A DNA stretch of 17,693 bases from Candidatus Vogelbacteria bacterium (GTDB lineage: Bacteria; Patescibacteria; Paceibacteria; UBA9973; UBA12445). Below, piece after piece: positions 1-6,774 of this stretch. Positions within the stretch are counted from its first letter, which is position 1. Each line of letters opens with the position of its first letter. Position numbers and translations under genes: made by a program. The notes beneath the pieces were generated by a model. That model was not told where the DNA came from, made no database searches, and was given only the letters and a program-made list of their open reading frames with translations. The stretch spans positions 1-17,693 of the forward strand of contig JACQCW010000060.1 in assembly GCA_016201425.1 (NCBI GenBank). Direction: 5' to 3'.

Positions 1-68
1 CCCCTTGACTTGCATGCCTTATCCACGTCGCCAGCGTTCATCCTGAGCTAGGATCAAACTCTTAAAAA
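1..68 (-). rRNA. 16S rRNA, 5' end (partial)
   Basis: Read on the minus strand, positions 62 to 1 give the conserved start of 16S rRNA: AGAGTTTGATCCTAGCTCAG, then the helix-3 region GAACGCTGGCG and GCATGCAAGTC. The gene runs off the left edge, so only about 65 nt are present. The mature 5' end is estimated a few bases before AGAGTTTGATC. The sequence after GCATGCAAGTC (AAGGGG) is of a kind I associate with Patescibacteria, but 65 nt cannot fix a phylum. Confidence 0.97.
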
Positions 69-345
69 AAGTTTGAAGTAATTAATTTTCTTAACGCTAT
101 TTTGCTCTCAATTGAGGAGCAAAATGTTACGATAACCACCTGAGGTAGTTAAAGGAGCGGAACAAAAGAAAAAATAATACCTGCCCCGACATTGCAGTCG
201 GGGTGCTCTACTTTTTACACATCACTATGTAATTTTTCAGGTTCTTGCAACCTATTCTTTTACTTTATACGTCCGTTCCGGCGGTGGCCGAATCGGACGG
301 TAATTAACTTAATCTACTTAATTTTCAACGTGCTTTTCGAACGTT
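69..345 (-). other. 16S rRNA leader with several stem-loops
   Basis: This stretch without a protein gene lies between the 16S promoter and the mature 16S 5' end. It can form three clear hairpins: CGTCCG-TTCCGGC with GCCGAA-T-CGGACG (270-299, about 12 pairs with bulges, GGTG loop), CCCCGAC/GTCGGGG (184-203, 7 pairs, 6-nt loop), and TTTTGCTC/GAGCAAAA (100-124). On the minus strand the second hairpin is followed within a few bases by a T-rich run, so it resembles an intrinsic terminator inside the leader. A GCTCCTTTAAC stretch (about 148-158) resembles the boxA antitermination signal with one extra base. Leader identity is inferred from position. Confidence 0.6.
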
Positions 346-350
346 CAACC

Positions 351-378
351 ATTATATACATAGCGAAAATAATGTCAA
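351..378 (-). promoter_or_regulatory. 16S rRNA promoter
   Basis: The minus strand reads TTGACA (378-373), a 16-bp spacer, then TATAAT (356-351); both hexamers match the sigma-70 consensus perfectly. The start point would be near 344, about 275 nt before the mature 16S. No reading frame follows, so the target must be the rRNA. This is the strongest promoter in the window and means 16S can be transcribed without the 23S-5S genes 17 kb upstream. Confidence 0.9.
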
Positions 379-395
379 ATTTATTTACCCTATTT

Positions 396-421
396 ACAAA
401 CAAAGCCCGCCTTAGGCGGGC
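396..421 (-). terminator. Intrinsic terminator of the 440-919 gene
   Basis: GCCCGCC-TTA-GGCGGGC is a perfect 7-bp stem. On the minus strand it is followed by TTTGTTTG. It starts about 19 nt after the stop of the 440-919 gene and insulates that gene from the 16S promoter just beyond. Confidence 0.85.
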
Positions 422-439
422 ATAGAGCTATGCAATGCT

Positions 440-919
440 TCAGTTTATGTACCATTGCGTACCATTTGTCCGGCGATACATCTCTCTCAAAGAGAAATCG
501 CGCAAGGCAAAGATTCTCTCTACGAATCTATACGCGTCATCCTCAGATTGAAACCTACCTGGACTCGCTCCAGGTTGGCACCAGATCTGACCATCCGCGC
601 AGGTACCAATATAAAACTGGACTCGCCTCGACCGGCCATCACTAATATTCAGACCCTCGGCAGTAACAATATCAACATATATTCTCTCTTGAGCCTGTAC
701 AAGCGGCACAAATGGGTATCGATGCCCCGGCTCACTCCAATACAATCCTGGCTGTGGCCAAACATTATGTGGCAGACACTGATGATGTTGCTCAATGTGC
801 ATGCTGGGAATAGGGACGTTGTTCATTGGTAAATGACAAACATGATCGTGCGCAATAACATTTCCAAAATCAAAGAGACACAGCAGAGCAACGATAATCG
901 AAATCTTAAACAATCTCAT
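440..919 (-). CDS. Secreted His/Cys-rich small protein, unknown function
   Basis: I do not recognise this 159-residue protein. Residues 1-23 look like a Sec signal peptide: MRLFK, a hydrophobic core, then a possible cut after VIA-H. The segment just after it is rich in possible metal ligands: HDHVCH (24-29) and HIEQHHQCLPH (41-51). Two more cysteines lie at 107 and 114 (GTCADGQIWC), so a disulfide pair or a metal site is possible. The start is well supported by AGGAGG six bases before ATG. It lies downstream of secD-secF, from which a strong hairpin separates it, and ends at a good terminator. An exported metal-binding role is only an inference from composition. Confidence 0.8.
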   Translation of the reverse strand: MRLFKISIIVALLCLFDFGNVIAHDHVCHLPMNNVPIPSMHIEQHHQCLPHNVWPQPGLYWSEPGHRYPFVPLVQAQERIYVDIVTAEGLNISDGRSRRVQFYIGTCADGQIWCQPGASPGRFQSEDDAYRFVERIFALRDFSLREMYRRTNGTQWYIN

Positions 920-948
920 ATCTAACCTCCTCCTTATTTTCTTATGCC

Positions 949-980
949 AAAATGCTAGTCTCTGCTTAGACTAGCATTTT
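949..980 (-). terminator. Terminator hairpin after secF
   Basis: AAAATGCTAGTC and GACTAGCATTTT form a perfect 12-bp stem with an 8-nt loop, 24 nt after the secF stop. The T run is the 3' arm itself (CATTTT), so it can act on both strands. The 440-919 gene begins 30 nt beyond without an obvious promoter, so some read-through seems likely. Confidence 0.75.
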
Positions 981-1003
981 AAAAGTGAAAGTAAATATAG
1001 ATT

Positions 1004-1894
1004 CTATCGTGATGCTTTTTTTCTATTTTGTATCACAACAAGAAGTGGGCTCGCCAAAAGAATTGAGGAATATGTTCCAGCCATAATACCGACAATAAGC
1101 GCAAGACAGAAATATTTCACAGACTCGCTACCGAAGATAATCAGAGCCACAAGGGTAAGGACAACCGCCAGAGAGGTATTGATTGATCGAGAAAGAGTTT
1201 GACGAATACTCATACCGACAGTTTCGGTGAAGTCTTTAAACTTCTTCAATTTGATATTCTCTCTAATTCGGTCGAAGACAACAATCGTGTCGTGTACTGA
1301 GAATCCCAAAATGGTTAGGATCGCAGTGACAAATAGTGAGTCTATCTCAATGCCATATTTATGACCGAGGTATGCAAAGATACCGAGCGGAACGATGACG
1401 TCATGGCCCAGAGTTATAACTGTAACTAGTCCATATTCCCACGACTTGACCACACCAGACACCTGTCTGAATGCGAAGGCAATAAAAAGTGTAATGGCTA
1501 TAACTACCAAAATAATTGAATATACAGACTTGGTTCGAAGCTCATTACCAATAGTCGGACCTATCGAAGTAAATCTTTTATCTACGACCTGTGCACCATC
1601 CACACCAAGCGCTTTAACCAGTCCTGCTCTATCAGACTCTTTAAGATCTCTTGCCTTAACTATCAAACCCTTATCACCATATGGTTGAATTGTCTCGCCC
1701 AGACCAAGCGGAGCTACGGCTGCCTTAATCTTAGCTAAGTCTAGCATACCGTTAGGATACTCAACTTCAAGCAGTGACCCTCCTTTAAAATCCATTCCCA
1801 AGTTCAAGCCATAGTGCCAAACTGAGAGCAAAGAAACAAACACTAAAACAAGTAGCAGACAGACAAACCATTTACTATTTTTTGCAACAAACAT
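1004..1894 (-). CDS. secF: Protein translocase subunit SecF
   Basis: SecF pairs with SecD in the inner membrane and uses the proton or sodium gradient to pull exported proteins through SecYEG. The 296-residue length is normal for a stand-alone SecF. The first membrane segment covers about residues 9-28, followed by the periplasmic motif GMDFKGGS (33-40). SIGPTIGNELR (110-120) precedes the second membrane segment, and the family signature GFSVHDTIVVFDRIREN lies at about 197-213 among the C-terminal helices. The start codon is 12 nt after the secD stop and has no clear Shine-Dalgarno, so translation is probably coupled to secD. All main motifs look intact. Confidence 0.97.
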   Translation of the reverse strand: MFVAKNSKWFVCLLLVLVFVSLLSVWHYGLNLGMDFKGGSLLEVEYPNGMLDLAKIKAAVAPLGLGETIQPYGDKGLIVKARDLKESDRAGLVKALGVDGAQVVDKRFTSIGPTIGNELRTKSVYSIILVVIAITLFIAFAFRQVSGVVKSWEYGLVTVITLGHDVIVPLGIFAYLGHKYGIEIDSLFVTAILTILGFSVHDTIVVFDRIRENIKLKKFKDFTETVGMSIRQTLSRSINTSLAVVLTLVALIIFGSESVKYFCLALIVGIMAGTYSSILLASPLLVVIQNRKKASR

Positions 1895-1906
1895 AATTGA
1901 TATTTA

Positions 1907-3310
1907 TTAAACTTTGAGTCCGTGACCAAACAGGAATTTTAATAATTTGCTCTGACCACGGAGACCAAACGCTGTCAAAATAGTTCTTGTGACAGTAATG
2001 GCCGTGAACATACTTGCAGCCACTCCGATTGCAAGAGTAAGGGCGAAACCTCGGATTAAACTCGTACCAAACCAAAAGAGAATAATCGACGTAATAATAG
2101 TCGACAAGTTACTGTCCCTAATTGACTCCCATGCCCTCCAGAACCCCTCTCTAATAGCGTCTTCAAGAACTCTACCATTCGAGAGTTCTTCTTTAATTCT
2201 TTCGAAAATCAAGATGTTTGCATCAACGGCCATACCAATAGTTAAGATAAATCCGGCAATACCAGCAGCCGTTAGTGTAACTCCAATTAGCTTAAAGATT
2301 GAGAGCATGATAACAACGTAGATTGAAAGAGAGATTGTCGCGAGCAGACCAGGTAATCGATACCAAACAATCAAGAATAGAGCGACCAACAAGAAGCCAA
2401 TAATACCTGCCTTAACGTTTTGGTTGAGCGCCTCTTCGCCTAGCGTTGCACCAACTTTGTTTGTAGATATAAGTTCGATCGGCACAGGCAATGCTCCAGC
2501 GTTCAACCTACCAACCAAAACTTTAGCCTCATCAGCTGAAAAGTTGCCGGTGATCTGCGCCTTACCAGTTTTAATCTCCTCCCTCACAACTGGTGTGGTG
2601 ATTGGCGCACCATCTAAATATATGGCGACAGTTTTGCCCACATTATTCTTTGTCAGGTCGGCAAACAGCTGAGTTCCTTGATCGTTGAAAGTTAACGACA
2701 CAGCTGGTGTAAATGAATTTGAACTAAACTCAAGACTCGCCTTTTGCAAATAGCTGCCAGTTAATGCCGTCGACACATAATATGGATCCTCCTGCAAAAG
2801 TGCTGGGTCGATACCAGAAGGTATTGACAACTTTTTTGAAAGCGCATCTTTTGCTTTGCTTTGGGCATCTAAAATTTTTGTCTTTTCTGCCTCTGGTCTT
2901 TCGATTTTAAATTCAAGAACAGGTGTCTGGCCAATAACAGCAACCGCCTGCGAAATATCTGTAACACCAGGGAGATCAACAGTAAGTCTATGTTCAACCT
3001 GACCAGCCACGACCGATCCGTCCTCTAGCTGAACGATCGGCTCTGAAACACCAAAAAGATTTACTCGTCTCTCGATAACGTCACGAAGGGACGACATTGA
3101 ATCGCCGAGTGAGCCTGGTGCAATCTTAGAAATATCAGCTTTGTAAATTAAATTTGTCCCGCCCTTTAAGTCCAAACCAAGCTTGAACGGTAAACCACTC
3201 CAAGATGAATCTGGATTATTTTTATTAAGTTCTGTTTGATAAATAAAATAACCGAGAAATACTCCCAGTAAGACGAAGATTATGGCCAAAAGCCTGCTTT
3301 TAGTTAACAT
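1907..3310 (-). CDS. secD: Protein translocase subunit SecD
   Basis: SecD is the larger half of the SecDF export motor. The 467-residue protein is shorter than E. coli SecD (about 615), the usual compact form with a smaller periplasmic region. Visible parts: first membrane helix (about 7-24), LGLDLKGGT (44-52), VIERRVNLFGVSEP (78-91), VDLPGV (111-116) and GQTPVLEF (127-134). The P1-type periplasmic domain includes LNAGALPVPIEL (269-280). A C-terminal membrane bundle carries AVDANILIFERIKEE (361-375), the site tied to ion coupling. No Shine-Dalgarno precedes ATG; the -10 box is 8 nt upstream, which suggests a leaderless message. secF follows at once in the same operon. Confidence 0.97.
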   Translation of the reverse strand: MLTKSRLLAIIFVLLGVFLGYFIYQTELNKNNPDSSWSGLPFKLGLDLKGGTNLIYKADISKIAPGSLGDSMSSLRDVIERRVNLFGVSEPIVQLEDGSVVAGQVEHRLTVDLPGVTDISQAVAVIGQTPVLEFKIERPEAEKTKILDAQSKAKDALSKKLSIPSGIDPALLQEDPYYVSTALTGSYLQKASLEFSSNSFTPAVSLTFNDQGTQLFADLTKNNVGKTVAIYLDGAPITTPVVREEIKTGKAQITGNFSADEAKVLVGRLNAGALPVPIELISTNKVGATLGEEALNQNVKAGIIGFLLVALFLIVWYRLPGLLATISLSIYVVIMLSIFKLIGVTLTAAGIAGFILTIGMAVDANILIFERIKEELSNGRVLEDAIREGFWRAWESIRDSNLSTIITSIILFWFGTSLIRGFALTLAIGVAASMFTAITVTRTILTAFGLRGQSKLLKFLFGHGLKV

Positions 3311-3318
3311 ATTGCACC

Positions 3319-3346
3319 ATTATAGTCATTCAAAATAAAAAAACAA
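3319..3346 (-). promoter_or_regulatory. secD promoter, probably giving a leaderless mRNA
   Basis: The minus strand has a perfect TATAAT (3324-3319) and, 16 bp upstream, TTGTTT (3346-3341; 4 of 6 to consensus, and the same hexamer as two other promoters here). Only 8 nt separate the -10 box from the secD ATG, so the start point should fall within 0-3 nt of the A of ATG. Confidence 0.65.
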
Positions 3347-3371
3347 TATGGACAATGTTTGGTATTTTAGG

Positions 3372-3400
3372 CAAACAAAAAGCCCGACACGATGGTCGGG
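3372..3400 (-). terminator. Terminator of the small-gene operon 3415-4890
   Basis: CCCGAC and GTCGGG form a 6-bp stem with a 6-nt loop. On the minus strand it is followed by CTTTTTGTTTGC. It lies 15 nt after the stop of the 3415-3684 gene and just before the secD promoter. Confidence 0.85.
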
Positions 3401-3414
3401 ACAAGTAGATTGAA

Positions 3415-3684
3415 CTACTCACATACAAAATTAGTCGGAATAGTGTTAAGCACCTTATCGACCTTATCCTTCGAGTCAGCACACACCCAAATAGTAATGC
3501 CCTCTTCCGGGAAAGTTACCGAAACAGCGACCCCTTCTTCGATCAGTGAACTCAATCCATACTCCACAAACAAAGCAAGAGAGTTAGCCTCGCGTTCAGT
3601 GTGGGAATTCAGAACTATCTTACCCGCAAAAGGATAAGGGGCCGCACTACCTGGATTAATTTCCGTATGTTTAGTAATCTTCAT
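3415..3684 (-). CDS. Unknown small protein, last gene of a four-gene unit
   Basis: An 89-residue protein that I do not recognise. It has no signal peptide or membrane segment. The C-terminal half alternates hydrophobic stretches (VAVSVTFPEEGITIWVCA, about 52-69) with a short helix (SKDKVDKVLNTI), which suggests a small alpha/beta fold, with single cysteines at 68 and 88. The start is backed by AAGGAAG about eight bases before ATG. It follows the 3698-4132 gene by 13 nt and ends at a terminator, so it is the promoter-distal member of the operon 4890 to 3415. Lying with three other unknown small genes suggests a shared role, but nothing in the sequence says which. Confidence 0.75.
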   Translation of the reverse strand: MKITKHTEINPGSAAPYPFAGKIVLNSHTEREANSLALFVEYGLSSLIEEGVAVSVTFPEEGITIWVCADSKDKVDKVLNTIPTNFVCE

Positions 3685-3697
3685 GACTTATCTTCCT

Positions 3698-4132
3698 TCA
3701 AAACTGCAACTCAACAGAGTTGTCATCGATCAAAATAATATCTTCTACCGTCGGATGCTCGGAATACTTACCGCCAATACTTCGAAGCCACTCCACAAAT
3801 TCCTTGGCGAGGTCATTCATCAGAACATCGCTAGCGGGGTCCTGATTGAAGTTGAATCGGTCGCGAAGGTCGTCGGCAAATTCCGAAGAAAACTTTGATT
3901 GAATAATTATAGTATTAGCTATCGGGATCAAAGCACCAGCACTTCTTCCCAGTGTACCAAAATACCTCCAGATCCTGAGACTAACTGACTCCTGCACACA
4001 CTTAACAGATATTCGACTACCCCAAACTGGCATACGGGTCGGCGTAAGATCTAACCTGGCCGGTGAAAACTCCCCATGATATTTCCCCATCCTCTTAGCA
4101 AGATTTTCCGACGGGTGAAAAAAGTTTTCCAT
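3698..4132 (-). CDS. Unknown 144-residue protein, third gene of the unit
   Basis: The open frame extends to 4189, but the start chosen is the ATG at 4132 (MENFFHPSENL), because AGGAGG sits six bases before it and the longer version would overlap the upstream gene. I do not recognise the protein. It has no signal peptide. A middle stretch around residues 56-80 (GTLGRSAGALIPIANTIIIQ) is moderately hydrophobic but not a convincing membrane helix. The C-terminal half is acidic and helical (FADDLRDRFN, LAKEFVEWLRSIGG), ending in an acidic strand-like VEDIILIDDN. It is preceded by the 4143-4463 gene with 10 nt between them, so translation is probably coupled. Confidence 0.75.
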   Translation of the reverse strand: MENFFHPSENLAKRMGKYHGEFSPARLDLTPTRMPVWGSRISVKCVQESVSLRIWRYFGTLGRSAGALIPIANTIIIQSKFSSEFADDLRDRFNFNQDPASDVLMNDLAKEFVEWLRSIGGKYSEHPTVEDIILIDDNSVELQF

Positions 4133-4142
4133 GTTAAACCTC

Positions 4143-4463
4143 CTAGTATCCTCTCTCCAGACGACGCTTTTGACAATCAGCACATTCATAAACTAGTACA
4201 CCACTCTTTTGTGGCGTGTCTGAAACCACCACCCAATGGGCATCAAAACCATCAATCATTGCTAAACTATTTTTGACTTGGTCTTGGTCACCCTTAACGT
4301 CCAGTAAAGCAAAATTACTTTCTGGATCTATTTGAGCAGTATACAAATTAACATGAAAGTACTCTTGAATCCTATCAACAAGCCTATTCAACCAACCAAG
4401 AAAGTTTTTCTCACAACATGATCGCCTTCCGTCATATCTATACCAAATCTTTATCCGAGCCAT
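4143..4463 (-). CDS. Unknown small CxxC protein, second gene of the unit
   Basis: A 106-residue protein of no family known to me. Four cysteines stand out: the adjacent pair at 16-17 (RRSCCEKN) and a CADC motif at 94-97 followed by a basic tail (QKRRLERGY). These could form a split zinc site or a disulfide, but no ribbon fold is evident. Between them lies a helix (NRLVDRIQEYF), a strand-like FALLDVKGD (51-59), and a second helix and strand, so a small alpha/beta domain is likely. The ATG has a strong AGGAGG five bases upstream, which lies inside the end of the preceding gene; the two frames overlap by 26 nt, as in tightly coupled operons. Confidence 0.78.
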   Translation of the reverse strand: MARIKIWYRYDGRRSCCEKNFLGWLNRLVDRIQEYFHVNLYTAQIDPESNFALLDVKGDQDQVKNSLAMIDGFDAHWVVVSDTPQKSGVLVYECADCQKRRLERGY

Positions 4464-4890
4464 AATCTCCTCCTACGGTCATTAGTCTAATTTTATTCCT
4501 CGTTTCTTGCATTATATCTTCGTAAAAAAGATACTCTGGAATACACCTCACGTACTCAGAACGATTCCATATAACCTCTTCCATCTGGTTGTCATCAATC
4601 ACGTGCGACACACCAGCACTGTCTGTTATACAAAATCCATCGCCATTTAGAAAAAGTCGGCTAAACTCAAAATAAATTGTCTGCTCAAGAGCTTTGAGTA
4701 ATCTTTTGGCCGCAAAATATTCTGGGCTGGACAGATACCACTCGATTGCTCGCCGCAATCGAGCTCTACGTATAAGATCTTCCTTCTGAACGAAAGAAAG
4801 AGGCTCAAAAGTCAAACCCTTAGCCCGTTCGATCTTTTCCGCGAGCTGATTCCATTTCTTTACCCATTCTTCTTCTACCCATTTAGCCAA
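4438..4890 (-). CDS. Unknown 150-residue helical protein, first gene of the unit
   Basis: I do not recognise this protein. Residues 1-75 are mainly charged, Trp-rich helix (WVEEEWVKKWNQLAEKIERA; then RRARLRRAIEWYL), followed by a more mixed part (IYFEFSRLFLNGDGFCITDS, about 72-91) and an acidic C-terminus. No signal peptide or membrane segment is seen. The first codon is TTG, with AAGGA about ten bases upstream; no ATG gives a comparable frame at the 5' end. It heads four small co-directional genes with overlaps or short gaps, ending at the terminator at 3372-3400. Upstream lie a weak terminator hairpin and a displaced copy of the folD tail; a promoter within 4891-4975 is likely but I cannot pick one with confidence. 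Confidence 0.7.
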   Translation of the reverse strand: MAKWVEEEWVKKWNQLAEKIERAKGLTFEPLSFVQKEDLIRRARLRRAIEWYLSSPEYFAAKRLLKALEQTIYFEFSRLFLNGDGFCITDSAGVSHVIDDNQMEEVIWNRSEYVRCIPEYLFYEDIMQETRNKIRLMTVGGDYGSDKDLV

Positions 4891-4920
4891 TCTGATACCA
4901 TCCTTTCTTCCATCAATCTA

Positions 4921-4947
4921 AATGTAAAAGACCCGACACATACGGGC
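4921..4947 (-). terminator. Possible weak terminator behind the displaced folD tail
   Basis: On the minus strand GCCCG and CGGGT form a 5-bp stem (one G-T pair) with a 7-nt loop, followed by CTTTTACATTT. It sits 29 nt beyond the duplicated folD 3' end and could be the terminator that once ended the glyA-folD transcript. Confidence 0.45.
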
Positions 4948-4975
4948 ACTACAATACTACACACAAAAACTAATA

Positions 4976-5017
4976 GCAAGAGTTACAAAATTCTTAAATA
5001 GCATCGCCAAGGTTACC
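4976..5017 (-). repeat. Displaced second copy of the folD 3' end
   Basis: These 42 bases align without gaps to 6791-6832, the last codons of folD, with 36 of 42 identical. The central 22 bases (4988-5009 and 6803-6824) are identical. In the folD frame this copy reads VTLAMLFKNFVTLA and then diverges to its own stop; folD itself reads VTVAMLFKNLVTLA. Several differences are silent third-base changes. It lies just after the stop of the 5030-6772 gene, so that gene is flanked by two folD tails 1815 bp apart. It is probably a recombination scar. Confidence 0.88.
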
Positions 5018-5029
5018 ACAAACATAGGT

Positions 5030-6772
5030 CTATAACTTTTCTGCTGGATAATACTTATTCCTGAGAATCCCAACCAAGGCCTCCTTGTCTTTTGTAAAAC
5101 TGACCCCATACTTCTTAAGACAGTACTGATCAAGAGCCATGTTTAATCCATGACGTTCGATAAAAGCCAAATTCTGGCTAGAGCCGTAACGTATCTTTAT
5201 CAAATGCTGTATTTCGTGAGGAAATTCAGGGGCATTATCAAAAAACTCTTTCACAAAAAAATCATGTGCCGTTGCTACTTTTCCGTCTTTTGGCAACTCA
5301 ATCTTTTGAAAAAAGACTGGGGTGAGATTTATGGCCGAATACTTTTGTTTAGATTTTACTTTTTCTATTTCTGTTTGGTCATACTTTTTATCCATTACAC
5401 TAGCGATAAAATTGACAAATTCTTTCGTTGGTTCACCGGTAATAATATTAAAGTAACTATGTGGAATCATAACAAATCTACCAAATAACCTCTTACCAGT
5501 TTCCCTTTCTTGTTTTAGAACCTTCGTCATATATCTGTCAGTTTTATCTATAATATAATAATTGCCATCATTTCTAGCATAATCTCCACCTAATAACACA
5601 ACTTCCCCACCCATAAAAACACCGATCGGGGCTGATATAGAATCACTAAACTTCGCAACTAACGGAAGAGGTATTGTATTATCAACCTTAATTTGAAGCG
5701 GCATATCGTCACCAATCCATAAATCAACCGCATATAATGCATCTTCGCGCGGATGAGGTAAAGAAAAAGATATATTATTACTTTTCAGAGACTTCATCAC
5801 CGCAATTTGTCCCATTACGCCCGATCTAAGTTTCTCAAATTCTGAAAGGCTGCCAAGAACTCTAGCCTGATCTTCCATTAGGCGCCAAAACCTGGTAACT
5901 GTTTTCAAGTCGCCAGATATTGAGTACACAAAATCTATTAACAAAAACTGATACTCAGTTAAATCTTCGTATTGTCTCTTTCTAGATTTGTCATAATCAG
6001 GACCAGTACCGAGGTTCTTTTGATCATAAAGATAGGCCGTAAAACCCATTAGCGCTTCAATGCCTTCTGTCTGGTCAGGAAAAGTTTTCAGATAGAAACT
6101 TTTAATCTTCTTTAGTGCATCTTTATCCTGACTAACGGTGGCAGCAATAAATTTCCCCTCCAATTCCACTAACGACAGATTTCTCTCCGGATACTTTTCC
6201 TTTAACAGCGTGGCCACATTTTCTTTTTCACTATACGAAAAACCATATTTACCCTTCCACTCTAATTTTAAGATTTCAAATAATCTTTTACTTTCCCATT
6301 GTTTTAGAGGCTGTTTGTTAACAAATCGCAAAACAATTTTTCTGTCATCTTGAGAGAGCTTACCCAATTCATCTCTTAGATCATCTACAACTACCTCTGC
6401 GAAACTTTCTGCAAGGAAATATTCTGGTTTTTCACTCCTCACTCTCTCAAACAACTGATCTAAATTATTAGACTGGTCAGCAGTTTCAAATTTCTTTGGT
6501 TCAATATCCTTTTTTGATTCTATAAATTTTCTCAAGAGTAAGTCACCCCTATTTTCAAAATGGACCCCGAACTTTCTCTCCCACCATCTTTCCACCGCTT
6601 TTTTAGACGGACTATTCATTAATATATTCGTGTGACCAACGCCAAACTTTTCATTGATATCAGGCCTTAAGTGTTCAGGAAATGTCTTTATGTCCTTGAG
6701 AATCTCTTGCCATAATAGTTCATTCACTGATGGGATTACCTCTTTATTAGTTTGGATCAACTTTTCAGACAT
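5030..6772 (-). CDS. Unknown 580-residue protein, possible PD-(D/E)XK-like core and three internal repeats
   Basis: I do not recognise this as a named family. Around residues 315-363 there is a helix with GQIA (321-324), then YAVDLWI and PLQIKV, giving D350-x9-Q360-I-K362. D...QxK is the active-site pattern of Mrr-like and related PD-(D/E)XK nucleases, and the spacing fits, so a nuclease is possible but not shown. A module of about 45-60 residues ending in K-[FY]-G-[VF]-x-[FY] appears three times: KFGVHF near 67, KYGFSY near 175, KYGVSF near 554. Copies 1 and 3 also share FP-x5-8 upstream and look alike over about 55 residues. There is no signal peptide or membrane helix, so it is probably cytoplasmic. 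The ATG lies 2 nt after the folD stop with no clear Shine-Dalgarno, so translation is coupled to folD. Confidence 0.85.
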   Translation of the reverse strand: MSEKLIQTNKEVIPSVNELLWQEILKDIKTFPEHLRPDINEKFGVGHTNILMNSPSKKAVERWWERKFGVHFENRGDLLLRKFIESKKDIEPKKFETADQSNNLDQLFERVRSEKPEYFLAESFAEVVVDDLRDELGKLSQDDRKIVLRFVNKQPLKQWESKRLFEILKLEWKGKYGFSYSEKENVATLLKEKYPERNLSLVELEGKFIAATVSQDKDALKKIKSFYLKTFPDQTEGIEALMGFTAYLYDQKNLGTGPDYDKSRKRQYEDLTEYQFLLIDFVYSISGDLKTVTRFWRLMEDQARVLGSLSEFEKLRSGVMGQIAVMKSLKSNNISFSLPHPREDALYAVDLWIGDDMPLQIKVDNTIPLPLVAKFSDSISAPIGVFMGGEVVLLGGDYARNDGNYYIIDKTDRYMTKVLKQERETGKRLFGRFVMIPHSYFNIITGEPTKEFVNFIASVMDKKYDQTEIEKVKSKQKYSAINLTPVFFQKIELPKDGKVATAHDFFVKEFFDNAPEFPHEIQHLIKIRYGSSQNLAFIERHGLNMALDQYCLKKYGVSFTKDKEALVGILRNKYYPAEKL

Positions 6773-6774
6773 GG

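Noticed and set aside
455..832. Long open frame on the plus strand opposite the secreted protein gene
   Set aside because: No ribosome site, no recognisable content, and the minus-strand gene has a signal peptide, strong Shine-Dalgarno and terminator.
1875..2075. Minus-strand frame overlapping the secD/secF junction
   Set aside because: It is an alternative frame inside secD; both Sec genes are complete without it.
5195..5230. HEIQH (residues 519-523) in the 580-residue protein as a zinc-protease HExxH motif
   Set aside because: It lies in the third copy of an internal repeat whose first copy has PEHLRPDI at the same place, and no downstream third ligand pattern is evident. It is probably chance.
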